Positions 16,583-25,500 of a stretch of DNA of 64,000 nucleotides are shown here, piece after piece. Source of the DNA: Lentzea albidocapillata subsp. violacea (GTDB lineage Bacteria; Actinomycetota; Actinomycetes; Mycobacteriales; Pseudonocardiaceae); assembly GCF_900100275.1 (NCBI RefSeq), contig NZ_FNET01000010.1, positions 1 through 64,000 of the forward strand. Direction: 5' to 3'. Position 1 is the stretch's first letter; each line of letters opens with the position of its first letter. The notes beneath the pieces are model-generated. The model had not been told where the DNA came from and made no database searches. It saw only the letters and a program-made list of their open reading frames with translations. A program made the position numbers and the translations under genes.

Positions 16583-16699
16583 AGAGTAGTCGGGCACGCT
16601 GGCTCCAGCTGTCGGAGTGATCTTGGAAACACTCGAACGGACCATGATCGCACTTTCATTAGCTGCGGCTTTACCCGCGTGTGAACTGTTCGTGGTGAT

Positions 16700-16720
16700 G
16701 CTGTCACACCATGTAACAGC
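16700..16720. promoter_or_regulatory. inverted repeat in the divergent control region
   Basis: GCTGT and ACAGC flank an 11-base spacer about 70 bases ahead of the GTG of the CMP-hydroxymethylase-like gene. It is a weak candidate operator; no regulator gene is adjacent. Confidence 0.25.
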
Positions 16721-16790
16721 CTCAATCGTGGGAATGTCGGCTACTGTGCGTACGCAATATCAGTGCCCGATAGTTTGTGGCGGAGGTTCG

Positions 16791-17783
16791 GTGGAGTTCG
16801 ACTCGTTTCACCAGGCGTACCCGGCCATGTTGCGTCAGCTGGCCGACGAGCCCACGTACCGCAACGCGCCGCGGGGCTTCGCCAGCCGGGAGACGCTCGG
16901 CGTCCGGTACGTGCTGGGCGAGGCGGACCAGCGCATCCCGGTGGTCCCGGCGCGACGGCTCAACATCGTGTTCAACTTCGCCGAGGCGCTGTGGTACCTG
17001 TCCGGCCGCGACGACCTGGACTTCATCGCCTACTACGCGCCGAACATGCGCAAGTACTCCGCCGATGGTGTGCGGCTGACCGGCACGGCGTACGGGCGGG
17101 CGATGTTCGACCCGGACGGTGGCGTGCACCAGTGGACGGCCGTCGCCGACGAGCTGCGCCGTGATCCGGACAGCAAGCGCGCGGTGCTGCAGATCTTCCG
17201 GGGCGAGGAGATCCGCGTGCCCGGCAATCCCGACGTGTCGTGCACGCTCGGCCTGCAGTTCTTGTTGCGCGAGGGTGCGTTGCACTGTGTCGGGTTCATG
17301 CGTGCGAACGACGTGTACCGGGGCATGACCAGCGATGTCTTCTCCTTCACGCTGGTGCAGGAGTTGCTCGCCCGTGAGCTCGGGGTACCGCTGGGCACCT
17401 ACACGCATCTGGTCGGCTCGATGCACCTCTACGAGCCCGACCACGACCGCGCCCGCGAGGTGCTCGCCGATCCGGCGGCCTGGGAGGAGCCGGCGCACCG
17501 GTTCCCGTCGATGCCCGACGGGGACAACTGGCCGCACGTGCGGCAGGTACTCAGGTACGAGGAACACCTGCGCCGCAACCAACTCCGCCTCGACGACGAT
17601 CTCGACGCCCTGGGACTGCCCGGTTACTGGGCTCAGGTGGTGCTGATGTTCGAGATCCACCGCCGGGTTCGCCACGACGAACCCGTTGCCACCGAACTGC
17701 TGGACCGGCTGTGGCCGCTGTACCGCGAGCTGGTCGGCCAGCGGTGGCCCCGGCTGAGCGCCCCCGCCCTCGTGACGCGCTGA
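16791..17783 (+). CDS. thymidylate-synthase-fold CMP hydroxymethylase (MilA/bacimethrin-type)
   Basis: 330 aa from GTG with GGAGG five bases upstream; longer upstream frames lack a ribosome site and family similarity. The thymidylate synthase core is plain: Cys151 nucleophile in 'PDVSCTLGLQF', 'FMRANDVYRGMTSDVFSF' (TS: R-S-C-D-V-F-L-G-L-P-F-N), and His212/Tyr214 in 'GSMHLYEPD'. At the position of the TS Asn that reads the uracil face there is Asp182. The same Asn-to-Asp change marks phage dCMP hydroxymethylase and the CMP hydroxymethylase MilA. Expected reaction: CMP plus methylene-tetrahydrofolate to 5-hydroxymethyl-CMP. It heads a tight four-gene operon with a methyltransferase, a CMP glycosidase-like protein and a phosphatase. 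It is not the housekeeping ThyA or ThyX. Confidence 0.85.
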   Translation: MEFDSFHQAYPAMLRQLADEPTYRNAPRGFASRETLGVRYVLGEADQRIPVVPARRLNIVFNFAEALWYLSGRDDLDFIAYYAPNMRKYSADGVRLTGTAYGRAMFDPDGGVHQWTAVADELRRDPDSKRAVLQIFRGEEIRVPGNPDVSCTLGLQFLLREGALHCVGFMRANDVYRGMTSDVFSFTLVQELLARELGVPLGTYTHLVGSMHLYEPDHDRAREVLADPAAWEEPAHRFPSMPDGDNWPHVRQVLRYEEHLRRNQLRLDDDLDALGLPGYWAQVVLMFEIHRRVRHDEPVATELLDRLWPLYRELVGQRWPRLSAPALVTR

Positions 17784-17798
17784 ACGAGAGAGAAACCA

Positions 17799-18533
17799 TT
17801 GAGCACCAAGTGGAAGGAAGCGGTCGCCGTCGCGACCGGCTTCGACGCCTACGATGACCTACCCGAACGGCTCATCGGCTACCCCGCCGTGTTCGCCTCG
17901 CTCGGCATCGGCACGCCAGAGGTCCGGACCGTCCTGGACTACGGCTGCGGGCCGGGCAAGGTCGCGAACCGGGTGGTGCAGGCCAGCGATGCCCGCGTCG
18001 TGGCCGCTGACATCTCCCCGCACATGCTGGAGATCGCCCGCCAGGACCGGCCGCACCCGCGCATCGACTACCACCAGATCGACAGCGGCAGGCTCGAGTT
18101 CCTCAGCGACTCCACTGTGGACGCCGCGATGTCCTGCTACGTGTTCATCAACATCGGCGATCTCCAGGCGTTGCACGACATCGCCGGGGAGGTGCACCGC
18201 GTGCTGCGTCCCGGCGGCCGATATGCCGTGCTGGACACGAATCCCGGTACCACCGGAGTCCGCTTCTCCACCTTCCGCAGCGGCGAACCGGGCCGCGACT
18301 ACGCCACCGGCGAACGCCGCCAGGTCCTGCTCGACCAGCCCCGCGGTGGCGTGCTGGAACTGATCGACCACCACTGGCCGCGACAGACCTACCTGGATGT
18401 CCTGTCCGCGGCCGGGTTCCGCGACATCACCGTCCGCGAACCACTGCTCGATCCCGCCGATGCCTCGTCCGGCGGGCCCGCGCCCGCCGAAGCGACCCGT
18501 TCCCCGTTCCTCGTCGTCACCGGAGTCAAGTAG
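17799..18533 (+). CDS. SAM-dependent methyltransferase of the pyrimidine operon
   Basis: 244 aa, TTG start with GAGAGAGAAACCA ahead. Class I Rossmann methyltransferase: motif I 'VLDYGCGPGKVA' (residues 45-56), acidic motif II 'VVAADISPHMLEIA', motif III-like 'EVHRVLRPGGRYAVLD'. The C-terminal part ('LIDHHWPRQTYLDVLSAAGF') resembles small-molecule methyltransferases. It lies 15 bases behind the CMP-hydroxymethylase gene and directly abuts the glycosidase gene. In the bacimethrin pathway an O-methylation at pyrimidine C2 follows release of hydroxymethylcytosine; that is the proposed role. N- or C-methylation of another pyrimidine is the alternative. Confidence 0.8.
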   Translation: MSTKWKEAVAVATGFDAYDDLPERLIGYPAVFASLGIGTPEVRTVLDYGCGPGKVANRVVQASDARVVAADISPHMLEIARQDRPHPRIDYHQIDSGRLEFLSDSTVDAAMSCYVFINIGDLQALHDIAGEVHRVLRPGGRYAVLDTNPGTTGVRFSTFRSGEPGRDYATGERRQVLLDQPRGGVLELIDHHWPRQTYLDVLSAAGFRDITVREPLLDPADASSGGPAPAEATRSPFLVVTGVK

Positions 18534-19004
18534 ATGAGCACCGCATCCCGCAGCGTCTTCCTCGCCGGCCCGTTCAAGGCGCTCGTCGACGACACGGGCA
18601 CCATGCGCCCGGCGGAGAAGGCCCGTTTCGAGTCGCTGATCGAGGGGCTGGAGCAGGCCGGCTACCTGGTGCACAACGCGCACCGCCGCGAGTCCTGGGG
18701 CGCGAAGTTCCTCACCCCGGACGAGTGCACCAGGCTGGACTACGACGAGATCGCCTCGTGCACCGTCTTCGTCGCGTTCCCCGGTGCCCCGGCGTCGGCG
18801 GGCACCCACATCGAGATGGGCTGGGCGTCGTCGATGGGCAAGCCGATCGTGTTGCTGCTGGAGGAGAACCAGGAGTACGCCTTCCTGGTGCGCGGCCTGC
18901 ACACCGTCGCGGACGTGACCTACCTGACGTACTCGGCGGACGAGGATCTCGCCGGCCAGGTCGTGCGCAAGGTCGACGAGCTCGCGGCGGGTGCACTCGT
19001 ATGA
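18534..19004 (+). CDS. nucleoside 2-deoxyribosyltransferase-like CMP N-glycosidase (MilB-type)
   Basis: 156 aa, ATG immediately after the previous TAG. N-terminal 'SVFLAGPFK' is the nucleotide-binding loop of the nucleoside 2-deoxyribosyltransferase fold. 'NAHRRESWGAKFLTPDECT' and 'YDEIASCTVFVAFPG' follow, and 'GTHIEMGWASSMGKPIVL' holds the catalytic Glu (Glu94). Close relatives by this wording are the MilB/BcmB-type enzymes that hydrolyse (hydroxymethyl)CMP to free base and ribose-5-phosphate. Placed after a CMP hydroxymethylase this gives 5-hydroxymethylcytosine. Its stop overlaps the next start (ATGA). Confidence 0.82.
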   Translation: MSTASRSVFLAGPFKALVDDTGTMRPAEKARFESLIEGLEQAGYLVHNAHRRESWGAKFLTPDECTRLDYDEIASCTVFVAFPGAPASAGTHIEMGWASSMGKPIVLLLEENQEYAFLVRGLHTVADVTYLTYSADEDLAGQVVRKVDELAAGALV

Positions 19005-19771
19005 GCACGCTCGCCGACGAGTTCGACGGCTTCATCATCGACCTCGACGGCGTGGTCCACCTCGGGTGGACGCCGTTGCCCGGTGCCATCGACACGCTGA
19101 CCACGTTGATGGCGCTGGGCAAGCGAATCGTCTTTCTCACCAATGATCCGCGCTACGGCCGCGCCGCCGTCGCCGCACGGCTGCGCGGCCTCGGCGCCGC
19201 TGTGGACGACGACTCGGTGATCACCTCCGGCTGGGCCGCGGCCGTCGCGGTCGCGGCCGCCGGAGGTTCGGTCTACGTGATCGGCTCCGACGAACTGTGC
19301 GCCGAGGTCCGCGCCGCCGGGGCACCCGTCGTCGGCGCCGCGGACGCCGGACGGGCGGAGAACATCCTCGTCGGTGGTCACAGCGGCTTCGACTACGCCG
19401 AACTGACCGCGGCCTGCCGCGCGGGAGACAACGGCGCAAGGCTGTTCGCCACCAACCGCGACGCCACCTTTCCCATGCCCGACGGCCCCTGGCCCGCGAC
19501 CGGCGCGATCCTGGCCGCTGTCGAGACCGCGCTCGGGCGCCGGGCGATCTCCATCGGCAAACCCGAAACCGGCATCTTCACCATTGCCCGCGACCGCCTC
19601 GGCGTGGACCGCGTCGCCGTCATCGGCGATCGCCCCGACACCGACATCGTCGGCGGACGCCGCGCCGGATTGGCCACCATCCTCGTCCAGGACGGATCTG
19701 CTCTGCCGCTGCCCGCCGGCGACCATCGGCCGGATCATGTGATCCCTGATCTGGCCGGTCTCGTCTCCTGA
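19001..19771 (+). CDS. HAD-superfamily phosphatase (NagD-like) ending the pyrimidine operon
   Basis: 256 aa. ATG overlaps the preceding stop. Nucleophile motif 'IIDLDGVVH' (Asp14, Asp16), motif II 'VFLTNDPRYG', cap region, then 'SIGKPETGIF' (Lys) and 'VAVIGDRPDTDIVGGRRAG' (motif IV). This is the subclass IIA HAD layout of NagD/4-nitrophenylphosphatase-type enzymes, which dephosphorylate small phosphometabolites. In this operon it might remove phosphate from a pyrimidine or from phosphorylated antivitamin, giving export-ready product or self-protection; that is inference from context. No kinase or thiaminase gene is next to it. Confidence 0.82.
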   Translation: MSTLADEFDGFIIDLDGVVHLGWTPLPGAIDTLTTLMALGKRIVFLTNDPRYGRAAVAARLRGLGAAVDDDSVITSGWAAAVAVAAAGGSVYVIGSDELCAEVRAAGAPVVGAADAGRAENILVGGHSGFDYAELTAACRAGDNGARLFATNRDATFPMPDGPWPATGAILAAVETALGRRAISIGKPETGIFTIARDRLGVDRVAVIGDRPDTDIVGGRRAGLATILVQDGSALPLPAGDHRPDHVIPDLAGLVS

Positions 19772-19791
19772 CCTGCTGTGCCCCAATGGCG

Positions 19792-21021
19792 TCATGCTCC
19801 GGGTGGAACGGCAATGCTCCTCAGGTTGAACTCGAGGCCGAGCTGTTCCGTCAGTCCGGACACGGCGATCTCGGTGACCAGGTCTCCGCTGGCGCGGTCG
19901 AACCGCTTGATCCTGATGGGTGTCGTGCCGTCGAACGTCTCCTGGATCAGGTGAATCGACTGCTCCGTGAAGGCTGCCTGGCTGGACGAGTTGACGCCTG
20001 AGGCGAGGCCGGTGTCGAACCGCGGCACGGTGACTCCCGACGCGATGCCGGTACTCATGATCCGGCCATCGCCGGCGAGCCATTCGAGGTGACCGTCTCG
20101 GACTGCCCGTGCGTCGTAGGACTTCTGGGAGAACGTTTCGGGGTCGGACAGTTCCTCGCTGATGGGGCGTCTCTGCGCGTCGACGAGGGGCCGTTCGGTG
20201 TACTCGCCGGTCCTGGTGTCCCAGGAAACGACGGTCATGTGGGGCTTGCCGTCGGCGTCGGCGTAGTCGGAGAGGAACGTGACCACACCGTTGTGACACG
20301 GCACGTGGCGGTTGTGGTCTCCCGCGTCGAAGGCTGCTCGCCAGGCGAGGACTTTTTCGCGTCCCTCGGTCGCCGGATACAGCTGGGAAAGCAGCTCCGG
20401 TTCGGCGGCGGTGTCGACCTTCGAGCGCATACCGGGAACGCCGGCCGATGCCGGGAGATGAGTGCCCGCCTGAGTGGCGATTCCATTGAGGACACCGCCG
20501 CACAGCGCGTTCATGTAGTAGTTTCCTTCGACCTGGTAGAGCTGCGAACCGGCCCCGGTCGTGACGGCCACCTGATTGGTGTACCCGGAGTCGGAGAAGC
20601 CTTCGTTGTAGACCGCCAAGAAGCCCTGGTCGTCGGGTAGCGCGAAAGCCGACTGTTGCAGCGACGACTTCTTGTTTTCGAAGCTGACCAGTCCGTCCTT
20701 GCCGAGGATGTAGTCGCGGGTGTCGTCACTGAAGAACAGCCCGCGCCCTGACCACGCGATGTGCGGCTCGCGCATGCCGCTGGTCTCGATCAGCTTCTTG
20801 CTGCCGTCCGCCTGCACCAGAACCAGATAGGCCGGGCGACTCTCCGCCGTGCTCGTCCCGGCCTCGGAGTCCGGACTGAGGTAGAACGCGAGGACGGTGT
20901 CGCCGAGCTTCGCCTCAGCGGGCTTGATGATCTGGGTCTTGGCCGCGCCGTCGGGTGTGGTGCAGGCCGTCAAGGCCAGAACGGCACCGGCAGCGAGTGC
21001 GGCGAGTCGGGGCAGGGGCAC
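19792..21021 (-). CDS. exported lipoprotein of unknown function
   Basis: 409 aa from GTG at 21021, with AGAGGAC upstream. The N-terminus 'MPLPRLAALAAGAVLALTAC' carries a lipobox (LTAC) with the Cys at residue 20, so it is a membrane-anchored lipoprotein. The body is rich in beta-type segments ('MREPHIAWSGRGLFFSDD', 'GFLAVYNEGFSDSGYTNQ', 'HMTVVSWDTRTGEYTERPL') suggesting a propeller-like fold, with no enzymatic motif I recognise. It is a minus-strand neighbour of two exported cysteine-peptidase-like paralogues, 71 bases downstream of them, and could be their partner. Confidence 0.75.
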   Translation of the reverse strand: MPLPRLAALAAGAVLALTACTTPDGAAKTQIIKPAEAKLGDTVLAFYLSPDSEAGTSTAESRPAYLVLVQADGSKKLIETSGMREPHIAWSGRGLFFSDDTRDYILGKDGLVSFENKKSSLQQSAFALPDDQGFLAVYNEGFSDSGYTNQVAVTTGAGSQLYQVEGNYYMNALCGGVLNGIATQAGTHLPASAGVPGMRSKVDTAAEPELLSQLYPATEGREKVLAWRAAFDAGDHNRHVPCHNGVVTFLSDYADADGKPHMTVVSWDTRTGEYTERPLVDAQRRPISEELSDPETFSQKSYDARAVRDGHLEWLAGDGRIMSTGIASGVTVPRFDTGLASGVNSSSQAAFTEQSIHLIQETFDGTTPIRIKRFDRASGDLVTEIAVSGLTEQLGLEFNLRSIAVPPGA

Positions 21022-21092
21022 CGTTGAGTCCTCTCGTGCGGGCGTGCGGTGCGGCCTGCGCCCGGCAGGCCGCACCGCACACTGGAATGTCG

Positions 21093-21674
21093 TTACCTGC
21101 GGGTGCTGTAGATGACGGCGCTGCCGTCGTTCTTGATGTCGTCGGCGTGCACGGCTGTTCCGCCGTCGTGATCGAGGTCGACGCTTGCGGCCAGGTAGGC
21201 CCGCCACACCAGCTCGGAGCTGTTCAGCTCATGGTCGCCGTTGTACTTGTTCTTGTTGGAATGCGTGTCGAACGGCTTGCCGCGGAGCTTTCGGTAGGCG
21301 TAGTCGGCCGCCTTGTCGCGGTTGGCCTGCGTCGTCCTGACGAGCATCTTGTGGACGGGGCCGCACTTGGTGAGCGTGGCCGCCGTGCGGGCCTGGCTCC
21401 TGCTGCCTGGTCCAGGCGCCTCCACGACGATCTTCGTCGTGTAGTAGACGCCGACGTGGTTGCGCGTTCCGCGGTCGAGCTTCGCGTAGGAGTGGAAGAT
21501 ATCCCCCTTGTACCGCGAGTTTCCGACCTTCACCTTCTCGGTGCAGTCGCTGTCGGAGGAAATGCCGGTGTTCGGTGCAGCCTGTGCGGGTGCGACGAGC
21601 AGGCCGGTCAGCGCCGTTCCCGCCATCACGCCGGCCGCAATGGACGAGGCGAGAATTCGGCCGATTTTCGACAT
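21093..21674 (-). CDS. exported permuted-papain (YiiX-like) protein, catalytic Cys replaced by Ser
   Basis: 193 aa, ATG with GGAG five bases upstream. Signal peptide to about residue 32 (APAQA). The mature part follows the YiiX/NlpC-like permuted order: 'YKGDIFHS', His73 in 'NHVGVYYTT', 'VVEAPGPGSRSQ', then 'NSSELVWRAY'. The family and the neighbouring paralogue have 'NCSELVWRAY'; here AGC encodes Ser152 where TGC encodes Cys, a one-base change. Otherwise the two mature proteins are about three-quarters identical by eye. Without Cys it is probably a non-hydrolysing paralogue (binding or decoy) or a very weak Ser enzyme. Confidence 0.78.
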   Translation of the reverse strand: MSKIGRILASSIAAGVMAGTALTGLLVAPAQAAPNTGISSDSDCTEKVKVGNSRYKGDIFHSYAKLDRGTRNHVGVYYTTKIVVEAPGPGSRSQARTAATLTKCGPVHKMLVRTTQANRDKAADYAYRKLRGKPFDTHSNKNKYNGDHELNSSELVWRAYLAASVDLDHDGGTAVHADDIKNDGSAVIYSTRR

Positions 21675-21709
21675 GTGTACTCCACTCTCAACGTGCCGGC
21701 GTGATTCAG

Positions 21710-22306
21710 CTACCTGCGGGTGCTGTAGACGACGGTGCTGCCGTCGTTCTTGATGTCGTTGGGGTACACGCCGGTTCCACCGTTGGAGTCGAGCTCGATG
21801 CCCGCGGTCTTGTAAGCCCGCCAGACCAGCTCGGAGCAGTTCAGGAAGATGGAGCCGTTGACCTTGTTCTTGTTGAAGTCGAGGTCGTAGAACCTTCCGC
21901 GCAGATCGTTGTAGGCGTAGTTGGCTGCCTTGTTGCGAGTGGTCTGCTTGGCCTTGACGTACATCTTGTAGACGGGGCCGCACTTGTTCAGCGTGGCCGC
22001 CGTACGGGCCTGGCTCCTGCTCTTCGGTCCAGGGGCCTCCACGATCGTCTTCGTGGTGTAGAAGATGCCGACGTGGTTGTGGGGGACGACGGTCTTGGCG
22101 TACGAGTGGAAGATGTCGCCCTTGTACCGCGAGTTTCCGACCTTCACCTTCCTGGTGCAGTCGGCGTCGGAGGCAGTGCTGAAGTCCGAGTCCGGCGCGG
22201 CCGTCTCAGTGGCCTGCGCGGGGCCGGCGAGCAGGCCGGCCATTGCCGTTCCCGCCACCACGCCGACCGCAATGGATGAAGTGAGAAACCGCCCGATTTT
22301 CCCCAT
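21710..22306 (-). CDS. exported permuted-papain (YiiX-like) amidase/peptidase
   Basis: 198 aa, ATG at 22306 with GAGAGGG seven bases ahead; upstream in-frame codons lack a ribosome site. Signal peptide to about residue 32 (GPAQA). Predicted catalytic pair: His78 ('HNHVGIFYTT') and Cys157 ('LNCSELVWRAY'), in the His-before-Cys order of YiiX/permuted papain-fold enzymes, which cleave amide bonds in peptides, peptidoglycan or lipid conjugates. The substrate is unknown. It sits 35 bases upstream of a near-identical copy that lacks the Cys, and is divergent from an AfsR-type regulator. Confidence 0.78.
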   Translation of the reverse strand: MGKIGRFLTSSIAVGVVAGTAMAGLLAGPAQATETAAPDSDFSTASDADCTRKVKVGNSRYKGDIFHSYAKTVVPHNHVGIFYTTKTIVEAPGPKSRSQARTAATLNKCGPVYKMYVKAKQTTRNKAANYAYNDLRGRFYDLDFNKNKVNGSIFLNCSELVWRAYKTAGIELDSNGGTGVYPNDIKNDGSTVVYSTRR

Positions 22307-22507
22307 GTGAGAACCCTCTCCGGTTGCCTTTGTCGCTTTATCGAGCACATTGCTCTCATCGGGAATTCCCCGACGCTGCGAATAGTGGCACGTGCCGGAA
22401 TACGGCGAGTACACGCCGGGAATACGCGGCCGCTCCGCCTGCACCGTGCACCGACGCGCTGGGGCGTGCGTCACCTGCGACTACAGTGTCCGAGTCGAGG
22501 GGGCGCG

Positions 22508-25500
22508 ATGAGGTTTGGGATCCTGGGACCGCTGGCGGCGTGGCGAGAGGACGAGGAACTCGACCTCGGCACCCCCAAGGCACGAGTGCTGGTGGCGGTG
22601 CTGCTGAGCCGAGCGGGTCACCCGGTTTCGGAAGATCAGCTGGCCGCGGCCCTGTGGGGGGACAACCCACCGAAGAGCGCCACCAAGAACATGCAGACCT
22701 ACGTTCATCGGCTCCGGCGTCAGCTGGGTGATCCGGCTCGCGTCGTACGGCGAGGCGCCGGGTATCTGATTCAGGCGGACAGGGGCGAGCTCGACGCCAC
22801 GAGGTTCGAAGACCTGGCCCAGGCGGGGCAGGTGGCGGAGACCGCCGACGCCCTGGACGAGGCATCGCGGCGGCTGCACGAGGCGGTGCGGCTCTGGCGG
22901 GGGCCCGCGTTCGCCGGGATGGCCGATGTGCCGTTGCTGGCCGCGGAGGCCGCGCGGCTGGACGAGGTCCGCCTGTCGGTGCTGCAGTCGAGGATCGCCG
23001 TGGACCTGAAGCTGGGACGCCACGCCGAGATGCTGGGCGAGCTGACCGCGCTCGCCCGCGCTCACCCGCTGCGAGAGCGGCTTCGCGCCCAGCTGATGCT
23101 GGCGTTGTACCGCTGTGGCCGCCGGGCGGACGCTCTCGCCGAGTACACGCTGGCCCGTACGACCCTGATCGAGGAGACCGGCCTGGACCCGGCCGGCGAA
23201 CTGCACGACCTCCAGCAGCGGATCCTCAACCAGGACCCTTCCCTCGACCTCGCTCCCCGCGTCGCGGCCACGCTCACGAACGCGCCGAAGACGCCCACCC
23301 CTGCCGAGCTGCCGCCGGACATCCCGGACTTCACCGGCAGGGACGACGAGGTGGCCGACCTGGAAGAGACCCTCACCGCGCCGAGGCCGGGTGCCGTCGC
23401 CGTGGCCTGTATCGCCGGTCTGGGGGGCCTGGGCAAGACCACGCTCGCCGTGCACGTCGCGCACCGGATCGCCGGTCGTTTCCCCGACGGCCAGCTCTAC
23501 GTGGACCTTCGTGGCGCCTCCGCCGAACCTGCCCGCCCGGAGGACGTGCTCAGCCGGTTCCTGTTCGCACTGGGCATCAGCGGCAGCGGTATCCCCGAGT
23601 CCCTGGACGAACGCGTGGCGTTGTTCCGGAGCTGCCTGGCCGGTCGCAGAGTCCTCCTGCTGCTCGACAACGTGGCGGGGGAGGAGCAGGTGCGGCCGCT
23701 CCTGCCAGGAGGGCCCGGCACGGCGGTACTGCTCACCGGACGTGTGCGGCTGGTCGGTCTCGAAGGCGCGAGCCTGCTCGAACTCGACGTCCTGCCGTCG
23801 GCCCAGGCCATGAAGCTGATGCGCACCATCGTCGGCGACCAACGCGTCCAGGACGATCCGAACGCGGCTCGGGAGATCATCCGGTTGTGCGGTCACGTAC
23901 CGCTGGCGGTGCGCATCTCGGCGGCAAGGCTGCTCAGCAGGCGGCAGTGGACGCTCTCCCACCTCGCCGGCGTCCTCGGGGAGGAACGACACCGCCTGGA
24001 CGAACTCGTGGCGGGCGACCTCGACGTCCGCGCGGGGTTCGAGATGAGCTACCGGATGCTGCCCGCGGGTGCGCGGCAGGCCTTCCGGCTGGCCGGGCTG
24101 CTCGACGCGCCCGACTTCGCCTCCTGGGCGGTGGCGGCGCTCCTCGACCTTCCGGTGCGACAGGCGGAACGCGAGATCGAAACGCTGGTCGACGCTCATC
24201 TGCTGAACCTCACCGGGACCGACGAGACGGGCCGACTCAGGTACCGGTTCCACGACCTGATCCGGTTGTACGCGCGCGAGCAGGCGCGGCGCGAGGACGC
24301 CGAATCCGAACGTCGTGCCGCGCTCGCGCGGGCCTTCGGCGCGTGGCTGGCGCTGGCGGAGGTCGCGTCGGAGCGTGTCCCGGGTCCCTTCTACACGCTC
24401 ATGCACAGTGACGCGGCACGCTGGCGGCTGCCCGCGGCCGTCTCCGACTCGCTGCTGGCCGACCCGATGGCCTGGTTCGGTGCGGAACACGCCGCCTTGA
24501 TGGCGGCGGTCGCCCAGTCGTGCGAGGAGGGTCTGACCCAGCTCGCCTGGGATCTGGCGGGGTCCACCGAGACGTACCTCAACGTGCGCGGTGTGTACGA
24601 CGGCTGGCAGCGCATGCACGAGCAGGCCATCGCGCACTGCCGGGAGACCGGTGACAAGCGCGGTGAGGCCGTGCTGATGCGCGGTCTCCTGCACGTCACC
24701 ACGTGGAACTCGCCGCCGGGCCCCGGACCGGCGATGACACGGATGCGGGCCAGTGCCGCACAGCTCCTCGAACTGTTCACCACGCTGAACGATCCACTCG
24801 GGACAGCCGACGCCCTGGCGACTCTGGCCTGGAGCATGACGGCCGACGGGAACAGCGCCCAGGCACTCGGCCTGGCGGAGCGCGCGCTGCGGATGGCCAC
24901 CGACGCGGACTACATCGAAGGCCAGGCGCGGGCCTATCACGCGATGGCGATCATCCACGGCGAGGACGACCCCCATGGGGCACTCGCGGTCCTGGAGAAG
25001 GCCGCGAAGGTCGCCGAGATGCTCGGCAACCCCCACTACACCACGACGATCACCCAGTTCCTCGGCGCGGCGAAGTCGTTCTCCGGCGACGTCGCGGGCG
25101 GCCGGGCACTGCTGGAAAGCTCGCTGGAAATGGCGCGGCGCCTGAACTATCGCTATCTGGAGACGTTCTCGCTGCTCTACCTCTCGAAGCTGTTCGCCGC
25201 GGTGGGTGACGAACGAGCCAGGGCGACCGCCGAGCTGACGCTGGCCTACAGCGAGGACGGCAACTTCGGCCACTACCTCGCCGACGCGCTCAGCGTTCTC
25301 GGACAGGTGGACCTGGCGGAGGGCGACGTTGCCGCCGCTGTCAGCGCCTTCGAGCGTTCGGTGCGGGTTTGGCGAACTCGCGGCTCGATTCCCTACCTGG
25401 CAAGGACACTCCGTGCCCTCGGCGACGCATACGGCGCCGCCGGCGATCACCTCAAGGCCAGGGCGGTCTGGGAAGAGGCACGCGAACTGTTCCGCGGGAT

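Noticed and set aside
18534..19004. Housekeeping nucleoside deoxyribosyltransferase for salvage
   Set aside because: Operon position after a CMP-hydroxymethylase-type enzyme and the NAHRRESWG/TPDECT wording fit the CMP-hydrolase branch better.
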